From positions 1-64,000 of the forward strand of contig NZ_JAFEUM010000010.1 of assembly GCF_016900875.1 (NCBI RefSeq): 64,000 nucleotides of DNA, in the 5' to 3' direction. This DNA comes from Vibrio ulleungensis (GTDB taxonomy: Bacteria > Pseudomonadota > Gammaproteobacteria > Enterobacterales > Vibrionaceae). The translations under genes were made by a program, and so were the position numbers. Positions 16,210 through 24,870 of this stretch are shown here, piece after piece; the first letter of the stretch is position 1; every line of letters starts with the position of its first letter. Below the pieces are notes generated by a model. It was not told the origin of the DNA. It worked only from the letters and a program-made list of their open reading frames with translations, and ran no database searches.

Positions 16210-17538
16210 ATGGGAACGCAATTCCGAACGGATTCGGTACCTGGTTCACTAGTCGTCGTCGGTGGTGCAAGGGAACCTTGGTTGCCAGTGTTAGAACAAG
16301 TGGGCTGGCAGTGTCATAACTGCGCAGATTTACGAAAAGCGGACACGCTTTTTGCTCAGCTTGGACCAAGCATTGGTATAGTCGATCTAAGTCGTGACGA
16401 GTTCAGTCTTCACGGGTTAGCTAATTTAGTCAGCAGTCACAAACAAGTTCGTTGGATCGCTTTCATCCGCGAAAACCAGCTTAAATCCGATACAATCTGC
16501 CAATTTATCGTTAACTTCTGTATCGATTTCTTTACCGCGCCAATTCCAGACGCTCAGTTACATAGTACGATTGGTCACCAATTGGGCATGCTGAAGCTCG
16601 AGAAAAAAGTGTGGCCAGAACTAGGCTCGAGTAACGATCTTGGGATCGTCGGGCAGTCCATACAGGTCAAACGCCTACGCGACCAAATCAAGCGAATCGG
16701 AGCGACAGACGTCAGCATACTGGTGTTTGGAGAGGCTGGCAGTAACAAAGACCATGTCGCAAGAGCCGTTCATACTAGTTCATCGCGCTCTAAAGGCCCG
16801 TTTGTGCCCGTCAACTGCGGTGCAATTTCAGAAGCGCGAATGGACAAAGAGCTATTTGGTAATTGTGAGCAAGGGGATAGTTGCATTCTCGAGCAAGCCA
16901 ATGGCGGGACGTTGCTGCTGACTGAAATTATGGGAATGGCTTACAGTCAGCAAGTGAAGCTATTGCGCTTTATGCAAGAAGGGTCAATTGAAACACCTAA
17001 CGGCGTAAAGGAGTTAGATGTTCGCATTCTCGCAACAACCAGTGCCGATATTGAGCGCAGTTTGACCGATGGAGACTTTAATGAAGAACTCTACCATCAC
17101 CTTAATGTATTGAGAGTCAATGTTCCTAATTTAAGAGATAGGAATGGTGACATAGAGATCCTAGCTAAGCATTTCTTAGAACAGTATTCACGTGAATATA
17201 ACTCACAGGTGCGCAGTTTCTCTGAGGATGCGATAGAGGCATTATCGCAGTATCACTGGCCGGGTAACGTACGTGAGCTAGATAACCATATTAAGCGTTT
17301 AGTGCTTATGGCCGATTCGGTGGTTCTCACAGAGCAAGATCTGGATCTACCAAAACGTTCTGATGGTAAACTGAGTCTTAAAACGATTCGTGAGCGCTCA
17401 GAGCGAGACGCTTTACAAATGGTGTTAGAGCTTCACGGGGGTCACGTATCGCCTGCGGCTAAAGAGCTTGGTATATCTCGAGCGACTATGTATAGGTTGT
17501 TGAATAAACATAACTTGATCTCAGAAGGTCGTTTATAA
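16210..17538 (+). CDS. vpsR: VpsR, cyclic-di-GMP-responsive biofilm regulator
   Basis: A 442-aa regulator with the NtrC-like layout of Vibrio VpsR, the activator of polysaccharide (vps) and biofilm genes. The receiver-like domain holds D59 in GIVDLS. The central AAA+ domain is degenerate: Walker A reads GEAGSNKD (174-181), the GAFTGA loop is absent (residues ~216-225 read FGNCEQGDSC), and Walker B reads TLLLTE with no aspartate. The C-terminal Fis-type HTH is VSPAAKELGISRATMYRLLNKH. This fits a protein that acts with sigma-70 rather than sigma-54, as known for V. cholerae VpsR. The ATG follows AGAAGGATAG. Confidence 0.93.
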   Translation: MGTQFRTDSVPGSLVVVGGAREPWLPVLEQVGWQCHNCADLRKADTLFAQLGPSIGIVDLSRDEFSLHGLANLVSSHKQVRWIAFIRENQLKSDTICQFIVNFCIDFFTAPIPDAQLHSTIGHQLGMLKLEKKVWPELGSSNDLGIVGQSIQVKRLRDQIKRIGATDVSILVFGEAGSNKDHVARAVHTSSSRSKGPFVPVNCGAISEARMDKELFGNCEQGDSCILEQANGGTLLLTEIMGMAYSQQVKLLRFMQEGSIETPNGVKELDVRILATTSADIERSLTDGDFNEELYHHLNVLRVNVPNLRDRNGDIEILAKHFLEQYSREYNSQVRSFSEDAIEALSQYHWPGNVRELDNHIKRLVLMADSVVLTEQDLDLPKRSDGKLSLKTIRERSERDALQMVLELHGGHVSPAAKELGISRATMYRLLNKHNLISEGRL

Positions 17539-17563
17539 CGATCGCTAAGAATCATGTGAATAA

Positions 17564-17591
17564 GAAGGAGCCAAATTGGCTCCTTTTTTTG
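17564..17591 (+). terminator. Terminator of vpsR
   Basis: AAGGAGCCA and TGGCTCCTT form a stem with a short AAT loop, followed by TTTTT. It lies about 25 nt after the vpsR stop. Confidence 0.85.
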
Positions 17592-17809
17592 TGCCTATAA
17601 TATGTAGACTCGGTGTCGTCACTAACAACAGAGGAATTCTCCGAAATTTATGTGCAACACGCCTCATAGTTAGAGGATCCACAGGGTTGAGTGAAAATGT
17701 TTCGATTTTTGTTCTTTTTTTGTTCTGAGTGGTTGATTCATTCTATTTAGAATGTATCCTATAAATGTATATCAAATACAGCGATTAATTAATTTTCAAG
17801 GAGGTCATT

Positions 17810-17923
17810 ATGTTTAATTTAAATCATTCAATAATGATCTCTGCTGTCAGTAAATCATTCATTGCACCTACTATGGCGCCTTGTTTTTCTGTTCAAACCC
17901 TGAACAGTACTGATACCAATTAA
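17810..17923 (+). CDS. Short ORF (37 aa) preceding a DUF1127-like gene
   Basis: A 37-codon ORF with a very good ribosome-binding site (AAGGAGGTC, ATG at 17810). The peptide begins MFNLNHSIMISAVSKSF and ends NSTDTN. I recognise no domain. It lies 109 bp before the DUF1127-like gene, and the spacer holds two overlapping, mutually exclusive hairpins, so it may be a leader peptide. The strong Shine-Dalgarno sequence argues that it is translated. Confidence 0.5.
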   Translation: MFNLNHSIMISAVSKSFIAPTMAPCFSVQTLNSTDTN

Positions 17924-17940
17924 TTAATCCGCCTCTCTAT

Positions 17941-17989
17941 TTAGGGCTGCGGAAAATAGCAGCCTAACCAAAATGTTTCTATTTTCTGC
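17941..17989 (+). promoter_or_regulatory. Two mutually exclusive RNA hairpins in a leader
   Basis: Hairpin A pairs 17941-17950 with 17959-17967 (TTAGGGCTGC with GCAGCCTAA, one bulged G). Hairpin B pairs 17949-17959 (GCGGAAAATAG) with 17979-17989 (CTATTTTCTGC), 11 pairs with one G-U. They share bases 17949, 17950 and 17959, so only one can form at a time. They begin 18 nt after the stop of the 37-codon ORF. Confidence 0.45.
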
Positions 17990-18032
17990 ACCTTGAATCA
18001 ATAGCATTGACTCAATATATAAGGAAATAGTT

Positions 18033-18284
18033 ATGCGTCATTCTCTCTACATTCAACTCGCTGGATTTCTTCTACTCGCTGACGTAAAAGCAGAGCAAAG
18101 AAAGTGGCAAAAAAACGCTCGTCGTGCGCAATTTATGCTTCCATACGAAAGTAAGCACTTGCTTAAAGACGTTGGTTTGGACCGCGATGGTTTCGCAAAC
18201 AAACATTATGGAGTAACTGTCCAAGCGGTTGAGCGCCGTGTAAGACTTATGCGATATGTTTTGCGTTCTAGACTGGTTACGTAA
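18033..18284 (+). CDS. DUF1127-like small basic protein
   Basis: An 83-aa basic protein. The segment LPYESKHLLKDVGLDRDGF resembles the DUF1127 (YjiS-like) core, in which a short motif of the type L-x-D-I/V-G-L-x-R-x-D recurs. DUF1127 proteins are small, Arg-rich and often act as RNA-binding or stress-related modulators; the function of this one is unknown. The ATG follows AAGGAAATAG at a good distance. It lies downstream of a 37-codon ORF and a structured spacer, and is followed by a GC-rich hairpin. Confidence 0.6.
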   Translation: MRHSLYIQLAGFLLLADVKAEQRKWQKNARRAQFMLPYESKHLLKDVGLDRDGFANKHYGVTVQAVERRVRLMRYVLRSRLVT

Positions 18285-18286
18285 TG

Positions 18287-18317
18287 CTAGGGAGGGGCGG
18301 GAGACCCCCCTCCCTAA
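18287..18317 (+). terminator. GC-rich hairpin after the DUF1127-like gene
   Basis: AGGGAGGGG and CCCCTCCCT pair around GCGGGAGACC. The stem is strong, but the following AATTT is a poor U-tract, so termination may be partial. Confidence 0.6.
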
Positions 18318-18623
18318 TTTACCACGCCTATAGCATGACTCAACGAAATCTATTTATTTTCATGCTCCGTTAACGTCATAAATAGTGACGTTAATTATTA
18401 TTTGATGATGCGGGTTGTCACATAACGCTCTACTTAAAATACGGTTATTTAGCTAATGCAAATTTACTAATTAGCTTAACTTCCTTTACCTCTAAGGGTT
18501 GATTTGTACTTATTCATCTTTGCGACGATGAAGTATGTTTGAGAAATGAATGTTTTTTGTTAATAGGATGTTGCTTTTTGGGGCGTTCAGCACGTAAACT
18601 GAATGAAACCGCAGGAGGCGTCT
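18318..18623. other. Intergenic stretch with a perfect inverted repeat
   Basis: No gene is seen. TTAACGTCA (18370-18378) and TGACGTTAA (18386-18394) form a perfect 9-bp inverted repeat with a 7-bp spacer. It has the form of an operator, but I cannot assign a regulator. Confidence 0.5.
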
Positions 18624-18935
18624 ATGCGTAAGCAACAGTTAGAGCATTGGGTGCATGCCGATAAACAGGCAGATCACGCAATTCCGAAAATCTTTGTGAT
18701 CAGTTGTGCTGATTCAACCAGTTATCAACTCGCGGTCGAGTTTAAGCATAAACTCGAGCCGATTGTTATTGAAGGGCAACCCATTAAGTATGCATCCATC
18801 GATCAGGTGAAAGATGAGCTTGCTCGGTTGGGAGTCGATTCGGCGTATTTGAGATTACATAATGCGTATGATGAATGTGGCCCTGATCCGGTTCAAATGT
18901 ATCATGACATAGAGTTATCCATAATAAAGCACTGA
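18624..18935 (+). CDS. DUF6482-type small protein
   Basis: A 103-aa protein of unknown function, of the type annotated DUF6482 in vibrios and other gammaproteobacteria. The body reads IPKIFVISCADSTSYQLAVEF, then a basic/acidic mix ending CGPDPVQMYHDIELSI. No membrane segment or catalytic motif is visible. The frame is open from ATG 18603, but AGGAGGCG lies 4 nt before ATG 18624, which decides the start. It is convergent with mutH. Confidence 0.7.
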   Translation: MRKQQLEHWVHADKQADHAIPKIFVISCADSTSYQLAVEFKHKLEPIVIEGQPIKYASIDQVKDELARLGVDSAYLRLHNAYDECGPDPVQMYHDIELSIIKH

Positions 18936-18963
18936 TCTAGCATCGTGGTGTGAGTCTGACTCT

Positions 18964-19644
18964 CTAGCGTTGGTTCGACGAATTTAGTCCGTCGATTAAG
19001 ATCTGCTTAGTAAATCCTTTCCTTAGGTAAAACCCTCTAGGTCTTGTTTTAATGCGATTCCCAGACTCACCGTAAGCGTCTGTTAGAGCTTGTCCGTTTG
19101 CCGCTTTTGGTCGCAGTTGCATCGCTTCACCAATTCGCGCTGAGATACTTTGTACCTTTCCCAATACCACAAGATCCATGATTTCTTCCCAGTCTTGCTG
19201 GAGTTGCGCATCTTGATCTGGCGTTGGCGTCCACAATATAGGAAAGCCGACAACACGATCGCCGACGGGCACTTCACGCTCTCCAAGGACAGGCACCCAT
19301 AGAACTTTCGACAATTTGTTCTTAACGTGGCTTTTTTCCCACGTTAATCCTTGCACGCCAATCAATGGTGCGACACACACGAAAGTTGTTTCTAGCGGGT
19401 TTCCAGAATAATCCACCGGTATGGTTTTCAATTCGATGCCTAAGGCTGGAAAGTCTTGTTCAGGTCTGCTACCAGCGGCTGCGCCTAAATGGTGCTCGAT
19501 AAGTTGGCCTACCCAACCTTTTTCTCGCCGGAGATCAACAGGGACCGACATGTTCAGTTCCTGAGCGAGTTCAGTGAAGGTTTTTCCATAAAGTTGATTG
19601 GCTCGCAAGATCAATTCTTGCTCATTACAAGGTGTCGATAGCAT
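18964..19644 (-). CDS. mutH: DNA mismatch repair endonuclease MutH
   Basis: A 226-aa endonuclease that nicks the unmethylated strand at hemimethylated GATC sites during mismatch repair, activated by MutL. The catalytic triad is D64, E71 and K73 in QDFPALGIELKT, as in E. coli D70-E77-K79. The N-terminal DLRREKGWVGQLIEHHLGA is conserved. Its presence implies Dam methylation in this organism. It is transcribed away from rppH across a 600-bp spacer. Confidence 0.95.
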   Translation of the reverse strand: MLSTPCNEQELILRANQLYGKTFTELAQELNMSVPVDLRREKGWVGQLIEHHLGAAAGSRPEQDFPALGIELKTIPVDYSGNPLETTFVCVAPLIGVQGLTWEKSHVKNKLSKVLWVPVLGEREVPVGDRVVGFPILWTPTPDQDAQLQQDWEEIMDLVVLGKVQSISARIGEAMQLRPKAANGQALTDAYGESGNRIKTRPRGFYLRKGFTKQILIDGLNSSNQR

Positions 19645-19697
19645 TTATTAAGGCAGTATTCTTCGTAGTCAGGCGATCTTCCTCTATTTTAAGACGT

Positions 19698-20077
19698 TTT
19701 TCCACAGCTTATTTGTGTTTATCTACAAGTTGTTTCGAAAGCGGAGTAACTTCTTCAATATCTGGTTAAATTAACAGGGGTTTTTAACGAAATTGAACAG
19801 CGATTGAGTCTTGATTTTTTTGAAGTAGGTCTACTTTGTGTGGATAAGTTCAAAGGTGGTTTTTTTTTGCTCGATCGTTAAGGATCAAAATTTGCACAAT
19901 AAAGTTTAGTCGGAATTTTGCGTGGATTGCTTGGTAAGTTTATGAATATAAAAAGTAAATGTTAATCTTGCTGATTGCGGGTAAAAAGAGCGCCGTACGG
20001 TTCTTAGTCGACTGTTGACAGATTCCTGACGCTTGCACACATGGTTATTCACAGAATAGGTGAATAATTGTGAATAG
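19698..20077. promoter_or_regulatory. Cluster of DnaA-box-like 9-mers between mutH and rppH
   Basis: Six sites match TTATCCACA with zero or one mismatch, or the looser TTATNCACA. They are TTTTCCACA (19698-19706), TTATCTACA (19719-19727), TGTGGATAA (19839-19847, exact, reverse), TTATTCACA (20045-20053), GGTGAATAA (20059-20067, reverse) and TGTGAATAG (20069-20077, reverse). The rest of the 600-bp gap (19645-20244) shows no gene. Whether DnaA binds is not known. Confidence 0.45.
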
Positions 20078-20244
20078 GCTTTGCATTGGGTGAATTTGCA
20101 TTGAGAATCGCTCAAATCGCACAGTTAATCGGGATATTCACTGGGGTTGGGTCATAGTTCAACAAGTTGGACAGTGAGTTTGATTGCGCCCACTGGGGAT
20201 ATGTGGAAGAATCTCTACAAATACAAAAATATTGAGGTTAGCCA

Positions 20245-20763
20245 GTGATCGATGGCGATGGTTACCGCTTAAACGTGGGAATCGTAATTTGCAATAACCA
20301 CGGTCAAGTATTCTGGGCTAAACGATATGGACAACATTCATGGCAATTTCCACAAGGTGGAATTGACGAGGGCGAATCGGCGGAACAAGCCATGTACCGC
20401 GAGCTCTATGAAGAGGTAGGTCTCACTAAACAAGACGTCACAATTGTTGGCACCAGTCGCCATTGGCTGCGATATCGGTTGCCCAAACGTCTTGTTCGTT
20501 GGGACTCTAAACCTGTCTGTATTGGTCAGAAACAAAGATGGTTTTTGCTAAAACTCACAAGTGATGAGTCAAAAATAGACATGAACAAAGGTAAATCACC
20601 TGAGTTCGATGGATGGCGTTGGGTAAGTTACTGGTACCCAGTAAGACAAGTGGTTTCGTTCAAGCGTGATGTATATCGTCGAGCAATGAAGGAGTTTGCT
20701 CCATTAGCGATGCCTTTCAAAGAGCGTAAACCACACAAAAAGAAAAAATTTAAACGAGGATAG
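20245..20763 (+). CDS. rppH: RNA pyrophosphohydrolase RppH
   Basis: A 172-aa Nudix hydrolase that removes pyrophosphate from the 5' triphosphate of mRNA and so opens it to RNase E. The Nudix box lies at residues 38-60 (GGIDEGES...RELYEEVGL). The N-terminal MIDGDGYRLNVGIVICN and the WDSKPVCIGQKQRWFLL block are RppH-specific. The C-terminus is basic (KKKKFKRG). The start is GTG after GAGGTTAGCCA. ptsP follows after 2 nt. Confidence 0.95.
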   Translation: MIDGDGYRLNVGIVICNNHGQVFWAKRYGQHSWQFPQGGIDEGESAEQAMYRELYEEVGLTKQDVTIVGTSRHWLRYRLPKRLVRWDSKPVCIGQKQRWFLLKLTSDESKIDMNKGKSPEFDGWRWVSYWYPVRQVVSFKRDVYRRAMKEFAPLAMPFKERKPHKKKKFKRG

Positions 20764-20765
20764 TC

Positions 20766-23015
20766 ATGCTGAATCAACTAAGGGACATAGTTGAACATGT
20801 ATCTAGAGTTGAAGATGTCTATCAAGCGTTAGAAGTCTTTGTAAACGAGACACAAAAAGCAGTGCACACGGAGTGTTGCACTGTTTATCTTGCCAACGAT
20901 TCGTTTCAACGGCTCGAACTTATGGCAACCAAAGGCCTTACCTACGACGGTGAGACCATCCATATCCCTTATAGTGAAGGTCTAGTAGGGCTTGTTAAAC
21001 GCTCCGCTGAACCCATCAATATTGCAAAAGCTCAAAGTCATTCTGCGTTTAAGTACTTCCCCCAACTTGGAGAGGAAGTGTACGAGGCGTTTTTGGGCAC
21101 CCCTATTATCTACCGCAAGCAAGTGCTTGGCGTTGTGGTGCTACAGCAGCGTGATTCTCGCCAATTTAGTGAAACCGAAGAAGCTTTCCTAGTTACTTTG
21201 GCCGCTCAGCTCGCGGTAATTATTGCGCATGCCCGTGAACAGGGGCATTGGCTGATTGACGATAAAGGGCTCAACTCGCTCAACGGTATTGCTGCCTCTC
21301 CAGGCGTCGCAATTGGTCCAATCTGGCGAGAAGAAGTCAGTATGCGCCTGCATGACGTTTTACCAGCTTCGACCATTAACGTGGAACGTGAGTTGGAGTG
21401 GATGGCTGTTACTATAGAAAATGCGCTGATCGACTTTAGACGAATGCGTAAGAAGCTTGATGGTGATATCAATAAAGATGCGTTAGCGATTTTTGACCTG
21501 TACACGCACTTGCTTAACGATCCTATGCTGCGTGGCGATCTTAAAAAACAGATCCAAAAAGGCGACAGTGCAGATTGGGCGCTGCGGCAAATTATTGAAG
21601 CGTACTCAAACCGATTTCTAAAAATGTCTGACGCTTACCTGAGAGAACGAGCGCAAGATATTCGTGAGTTAGGGGAGCGACTGCTCTTTTTCCTCCATAA
21701 CTCGCAGCGACCGCAATTTGACATTGATAAACCCGTCATCGTGGTCGTAAGAGAACTGACGGCAACATTGCTCGCAGCAATTCCTAAAAAGTATCTATTG
21801 GCCGTCGTCTCTCAAGAAGGGGCTACTAACTCACATGCAGCCATATTGTCGCGTGCTCTTGGTGTACCTGCCGTCATGGGTGTCGGTATTTCAGATACTG
21901 TCGCCGCGGATACAACGGCCATTATAGACGGCTACTCGGGTGAGGTTTTCATTGATCCACCTAAAGCAATAATTGATGAGTATGATGCTCTTTATGATGA
22001 GGAAAAAGAGCTTTCTTCGTTGGTGGACCAGGACATTGCGCTTCCTTCACAAACAATAGATGGCCGTGCGATCACCTTATTATTGAATGCAGGGTTAAGT
22101 GCCGATTCAAGTATTGCAATTAACGCAGGGGTTACTGGGGTAGGGCTGTACCGTACCGAGATATCTTTCATACTTAAGCAGCGTTTTCCGTCGGAAGAAG
22201 AGCAGGTTAATCTTTATGGGAATGTCTTAGAGGCTTACTCAGGGCAAAGTGTTGTGATGAGAACCTTAGATGTAGGGGGAGACAAATCGTTACCCTATTT
22301 ACCGATTCAAGAAGAAAACCCGTTTTTAGGGTGGCGCGGCATCCGGTTTACTCTCGACCACCCCGATATTTTTCTTATTCAAATTAGAGCGATGTTGGTA
22401 GCGAGTATTCAGCGCAATAACCTTTCCATATTGCTCCCTATGATCTCAAATATTCAAGAGCTTGACGATTCGTTAGAGCTTATAGAGCAAGCATTCACCG
22501 AAGTTAAAGAGCATTACCCCAATGTACGCCGGCCACGAATTGGCGTGATGATTGAGGTGCCATCCATGTTGTTTCTGGTCCCTCAACTGGCTCAAAGTGT
22601 CGACTTTGTATCGGTAGGTACCAATGACTTGACCCAATATCTGCTTGCGGTTGATCGAAACAACACCAAGGTGGCGAACGTTTACGAATCTGTGCATCCG
22701 TCTGTACTACGAGCGCTTAAATTATTGTTAGACAGTTGCCAGCAGCACAAATTACCTATCTCTATATGTGGTGAACTTGCGGGGGATCCTGTAGGGGCAA
22801 TCTTGTTGGTGGGAATGGGCTATCAAAGCTTGAGTATGAACAGCGCCAATGTGGGACGGATAAAATATGTATTGCGTCACGTAGAACACAGCAAACTTGA
22901 GCGGTTAAATGAGCAAGTAATGAGTATGAATCATTCCAGCGAAATCCATCAGCATTGCAAACAGTTTTTAGAACAACAAGGCTTGGCCGGATTTGTTCGT
23001 GCTGGTAAGTCTTAG
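20766..23015 (+). CDS. ptsP: Phosphoenolpyruvate-protein phosphotransferase PtsP (EI-Ntr)
   Basis: A 749-aa enzyme I of the nitrogen PTS. The N-terminal GAF domain (~residues 1-165) is the part that senses nitrogen signals. The PEP-utilising enzyme region follows, with the phospho-histidine in GATNSHAAILSRALGVPAVMG and the C-terminal TIM barrel carrying DVGGDKSLPY, GWRGIRF and SVGTNDLTQYLLAVDR, then the catalytic-cysteine region ICGELAGDP. It passes phosphate from PEP to NPr and EIIA-Ntr. It is co-transcribed with rppH. Confidence 0.95.
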   Translation: MLNQLRDIVEHVSRVEDVYQALEVFVNETQKAVHTECCTVYLANDSFQRLELMATKGLTYDGETIHIPYSEGLVGLVKRSAEPINIAKAQSHSAFKYFPQLGEEVYEAFLGTPIIYRKQVLGVVVLQQRDSRQFSETEEAFLVTLAAQLAVIIAHAREQGHWLIDDKGLNSLNGIAASPGVAIGPIWREEVSMRLHDVLPASTINVERELEWMAVTIENALIDFRRMRKKLDGDINKDALAIFDLYTHLLNDPMLRGDLKKQIQKGDSADWALRQIIEAYSNRFLKMSDAYLRERAQDIRELGERLLFFLHNSQRPQFDIDKPVIVVVRELTATLLAAIPKKYLLAVVSQEGATNSHAAILSRALGVPAVMGVGISDTVAADTTAIIDGYSGEVFIDPPKAIIDEYDALYDEEKELSSLVDQDIALPSQTIDGRAITLLLNAGLSADSSIAINAGVTGVGLYRTEISFILKQRFPSEEEQVNLYGNVLEAYSGQSVVMRTLDVGGDKSLPYLPIQEENPFLGWRGIRFTLDHPDIFLIQIRAMLVASIQRNNLSILLPMISNIQELDDSLELIEQAFTEVKEHYPNVRRPRIGVMIEVPSMLFLVPQLAQSVDFVSVGTNDLTQYLLAVDRNNTKVANVYESVHPSVLRALKLLLDSCQQHKLPISICGELAGDPVGAILLVGMGYQSLSMNSANVGRIKYVLRHVEHSKLERLNEQVMSMNHSSEIHQHCKQFLEQQGLAGFVRAGKS

Positions 23016-23171
23016 TACGATCCCGTCCGTACGGTGAACACCATTTGTCATAGATATTAACCACTTTTCGATAGCATGGTGTGGTAAAAATCCTTGTCCA
23101 CATTTGAACGACATGCATAATGATTTTAAATGAGCGGCGTTATCCGCTGACTACCCTAGGAAAAAATTGTA

Positions 23172-23978
23172 ATGAGCACCGAATTTGTGACCTTTCCTCA
23201 AATCGATCCAGTATTGATAGAGATAGGTCCTTTAGCCGTACGTTGGTATGGATTGATGTACCTGTTTGGCTTTATGTTTGCGATATGGTTAGCCAATCGT
23301 CGCGCCGATAAGGCAAATAGTGGTTGGACGCGTGAACAAGTTTCTGATCTTCTATTTAGCGGATTTCTTGGTGTGGTCATTGGTGGCCGCGTTGGCTATG
23401 TCCTCTTTTACAACTTTAGCGAGTTCCTCAGTAACCCACTTTATCTGTTCCAAGTTTGGACTGGTGGGATGTCATTCCACGGTGGCCTCTTAGGCGTTAT
23501 CACCGCGATGTTTATTTACGCTAAGCGCAATCAGCGTACCTTTTTTAATGTCGCGGATATGGTTGCACCTTTGGTTCCATTTGGTTTAGGTTTAGGTCGA
23601 GTCGGGAACTTCATGAATGACGAGCTATGGGGACGCGTTACTGATGTACCATGGGCGGTAATGTTTCCAAGTGGCGGATACCTACCAAGACACCCTTCAC
23701 AATTGTATGAGGCGTTTCTAGAAGGCATTGTACTGTTCGCTATCCTCAACCTATATATACGCCACCCTCGTCCGGCAGGGGCTGTATCTGGACTGTTTTT
23801 AGCTGGCTATGGCACATTCCGATTCATCGTCGAGTACTTTAGAGAACCAGATGCCCATTTAGGGTTGTTTGGTGACTGGATCTCGATGGGACAAATTCTA
23901 TCTACACCTATGATTCTTATTGGCATTGCAATGATGGTGTGGGCATACAAAAATAATTCGACACATTCAACTAAATAG
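23172..23978 (+). CDS. lgt: Prolipoprotein diacylglyceryl transferase Lgt
   Basis: A 268-aa inner-membrane enzyme with about seven membrane segments. It adds diacylglycerol to the lipobox cysteine of prolipoproteins, the step before LspA. Hallmarks are RWYGLMYLFGF, GGRVGYVLFYN, the MSFHGGLLG segment with the essential histidine, and LGRVGNFMNDELWGR. The last has D where many homologues have G. HPSQLYEA is also present. It lies 11 nt before thyA, as in many gammaproteobacteria. Confidence 0.96.
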   Translation: MSTEFVTFPQIDPVLIEIGPLAVRWYGLMYLFGFMFAIWLANRRADKANSGWTREQVSDLLFSGFLGVVIGGRVGYVLFYNFSEFLSNPLYLFQVWTGGMSFHGGLLGVITAMFIYAKRNQRTFFNVADMVAPLVPFGLGLGRVGNFMNDELWGRVTDVPWAVMFPSGGYLPRHPSQLYEAFLEGIVLFAILNLYIRHPRPAGAVSGLFLAGYGTFRFIVEYFREPDAHLGLFGDWISMGQILSTPMILIGIAMMVWAYKNNSTHSTK

Positions 23979-23989
23979 AGATTGCGTTC

Positions 23990-24841
23990 ATGAAACAGTA
24001 TTTAGACCTCTGTCATTCAATTATCGAACAAGGGAAATGGGTAGAGAATGAGCGCACCGGAAAACGTTGTTTGACGCTCATTAACGCGGATCTCGAGTAC
24101 GATGTAGCAAATGGGGCATTCCCACTGGTAACGACCCGAAAAAGCTTCTGGAAAGCGGCCGTTGCTGAGCTGTTAGGGTACATTCGTGGCTACGATAACG
24201 CTGAAGACTTTCGAAAGTTAGGCACCAAAACTTGGGATGCAAACGCCAATGACAATCAGGTGTGGTTGAACAGTCCGTTTAGAAAAGGCCAAGACGATAT
24301 GGGTCGAGTCTACGGGGTTCAAGGTCGCCATTGGGCAAAGCCCGACGGTGGTGAGATTGATCAATTGAGAAAGATTGTTGATGATTTAACTCGTGGTCAT
24401 GATGATCGCGGTGAGATCCTTAACTTTTATAACCCTGGCGAGTTTCATATGGGCTGTTTGCGACCGTGTATGTACAGCCATCACTTCTCGTTATTGGATG
24501 GTGAGCTGTACTTAAATAGCACACAGCGTTCTTGTGATGTCCCGCTAGGCCTAAATTTTAATATGGTCCAAGTCTACGTCTTTTTGGCCATTATGGCGCA
24601 AATTACCGGTCATAAACCTGGAAAGGCCTATCATAAAATAGTGAACGCACATATCTATGAAGATCAGCTAGAGTTAATGAGAGACGTGCAATTAAAACGT
24701 GAGCCTTTGGCTGGCCCAAGGTTTCATATTAATCCAGAAATTAAGACCTTAGAGGACCTTGAAACTTGGGTGACCCTAGATGACTTTAGTGTCGAAGGTT
24801 ACCAGTGCCATGATCCAATTAGGTACCCGTTTTCAGTGTAA
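23990..24841 (+). CDS. thyA: Thymidylate synthase ThyA
   Basis: A 283-aa enzyme that methylates dUMP to dTMP using methylene-tetrahydrofolate. The catalytic nucleophile is C160 in GCLRPCMYSHHF. The dUMP-binding block STQRSCDVPLGLNFN and the C-terminal YQCHDPIRYPFSV are intact. It belongs to the longer ~283-residue ThyA group rather than the 264-residue E. coli type. It is co-directional with lgt and probably in the same transcript. Confidence 0.96.
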   Translation: MKQYLDLCHSIIEQGKWVENERTGKRCLTLINADLEYDVANGAFPLVTTRKSFWKAAVAELLGYIRGYDNAEDFRKLGTKTWDANANDNQVWLNSPFRKGQDDMGRVYGVQGRHWAKPDGGEIDQLRKIVDDLTRGHDDRGEILNFYNPGEFHMGCLRPCMYSHHFSLLDGELYLNSTQRSCDVPLGLNFNMVQVYVFLAIMAQITGHKPGKAYHKIVNAHIYEDQLELMRDVQLKREPLAGPRFHINPEIKTLEDLETWVTLDDFSVEGYQCHDPIRYPFSV

Positions 24842-24870
24842 TTGCGGCAGCAATAGACCAAGGATGGTAA

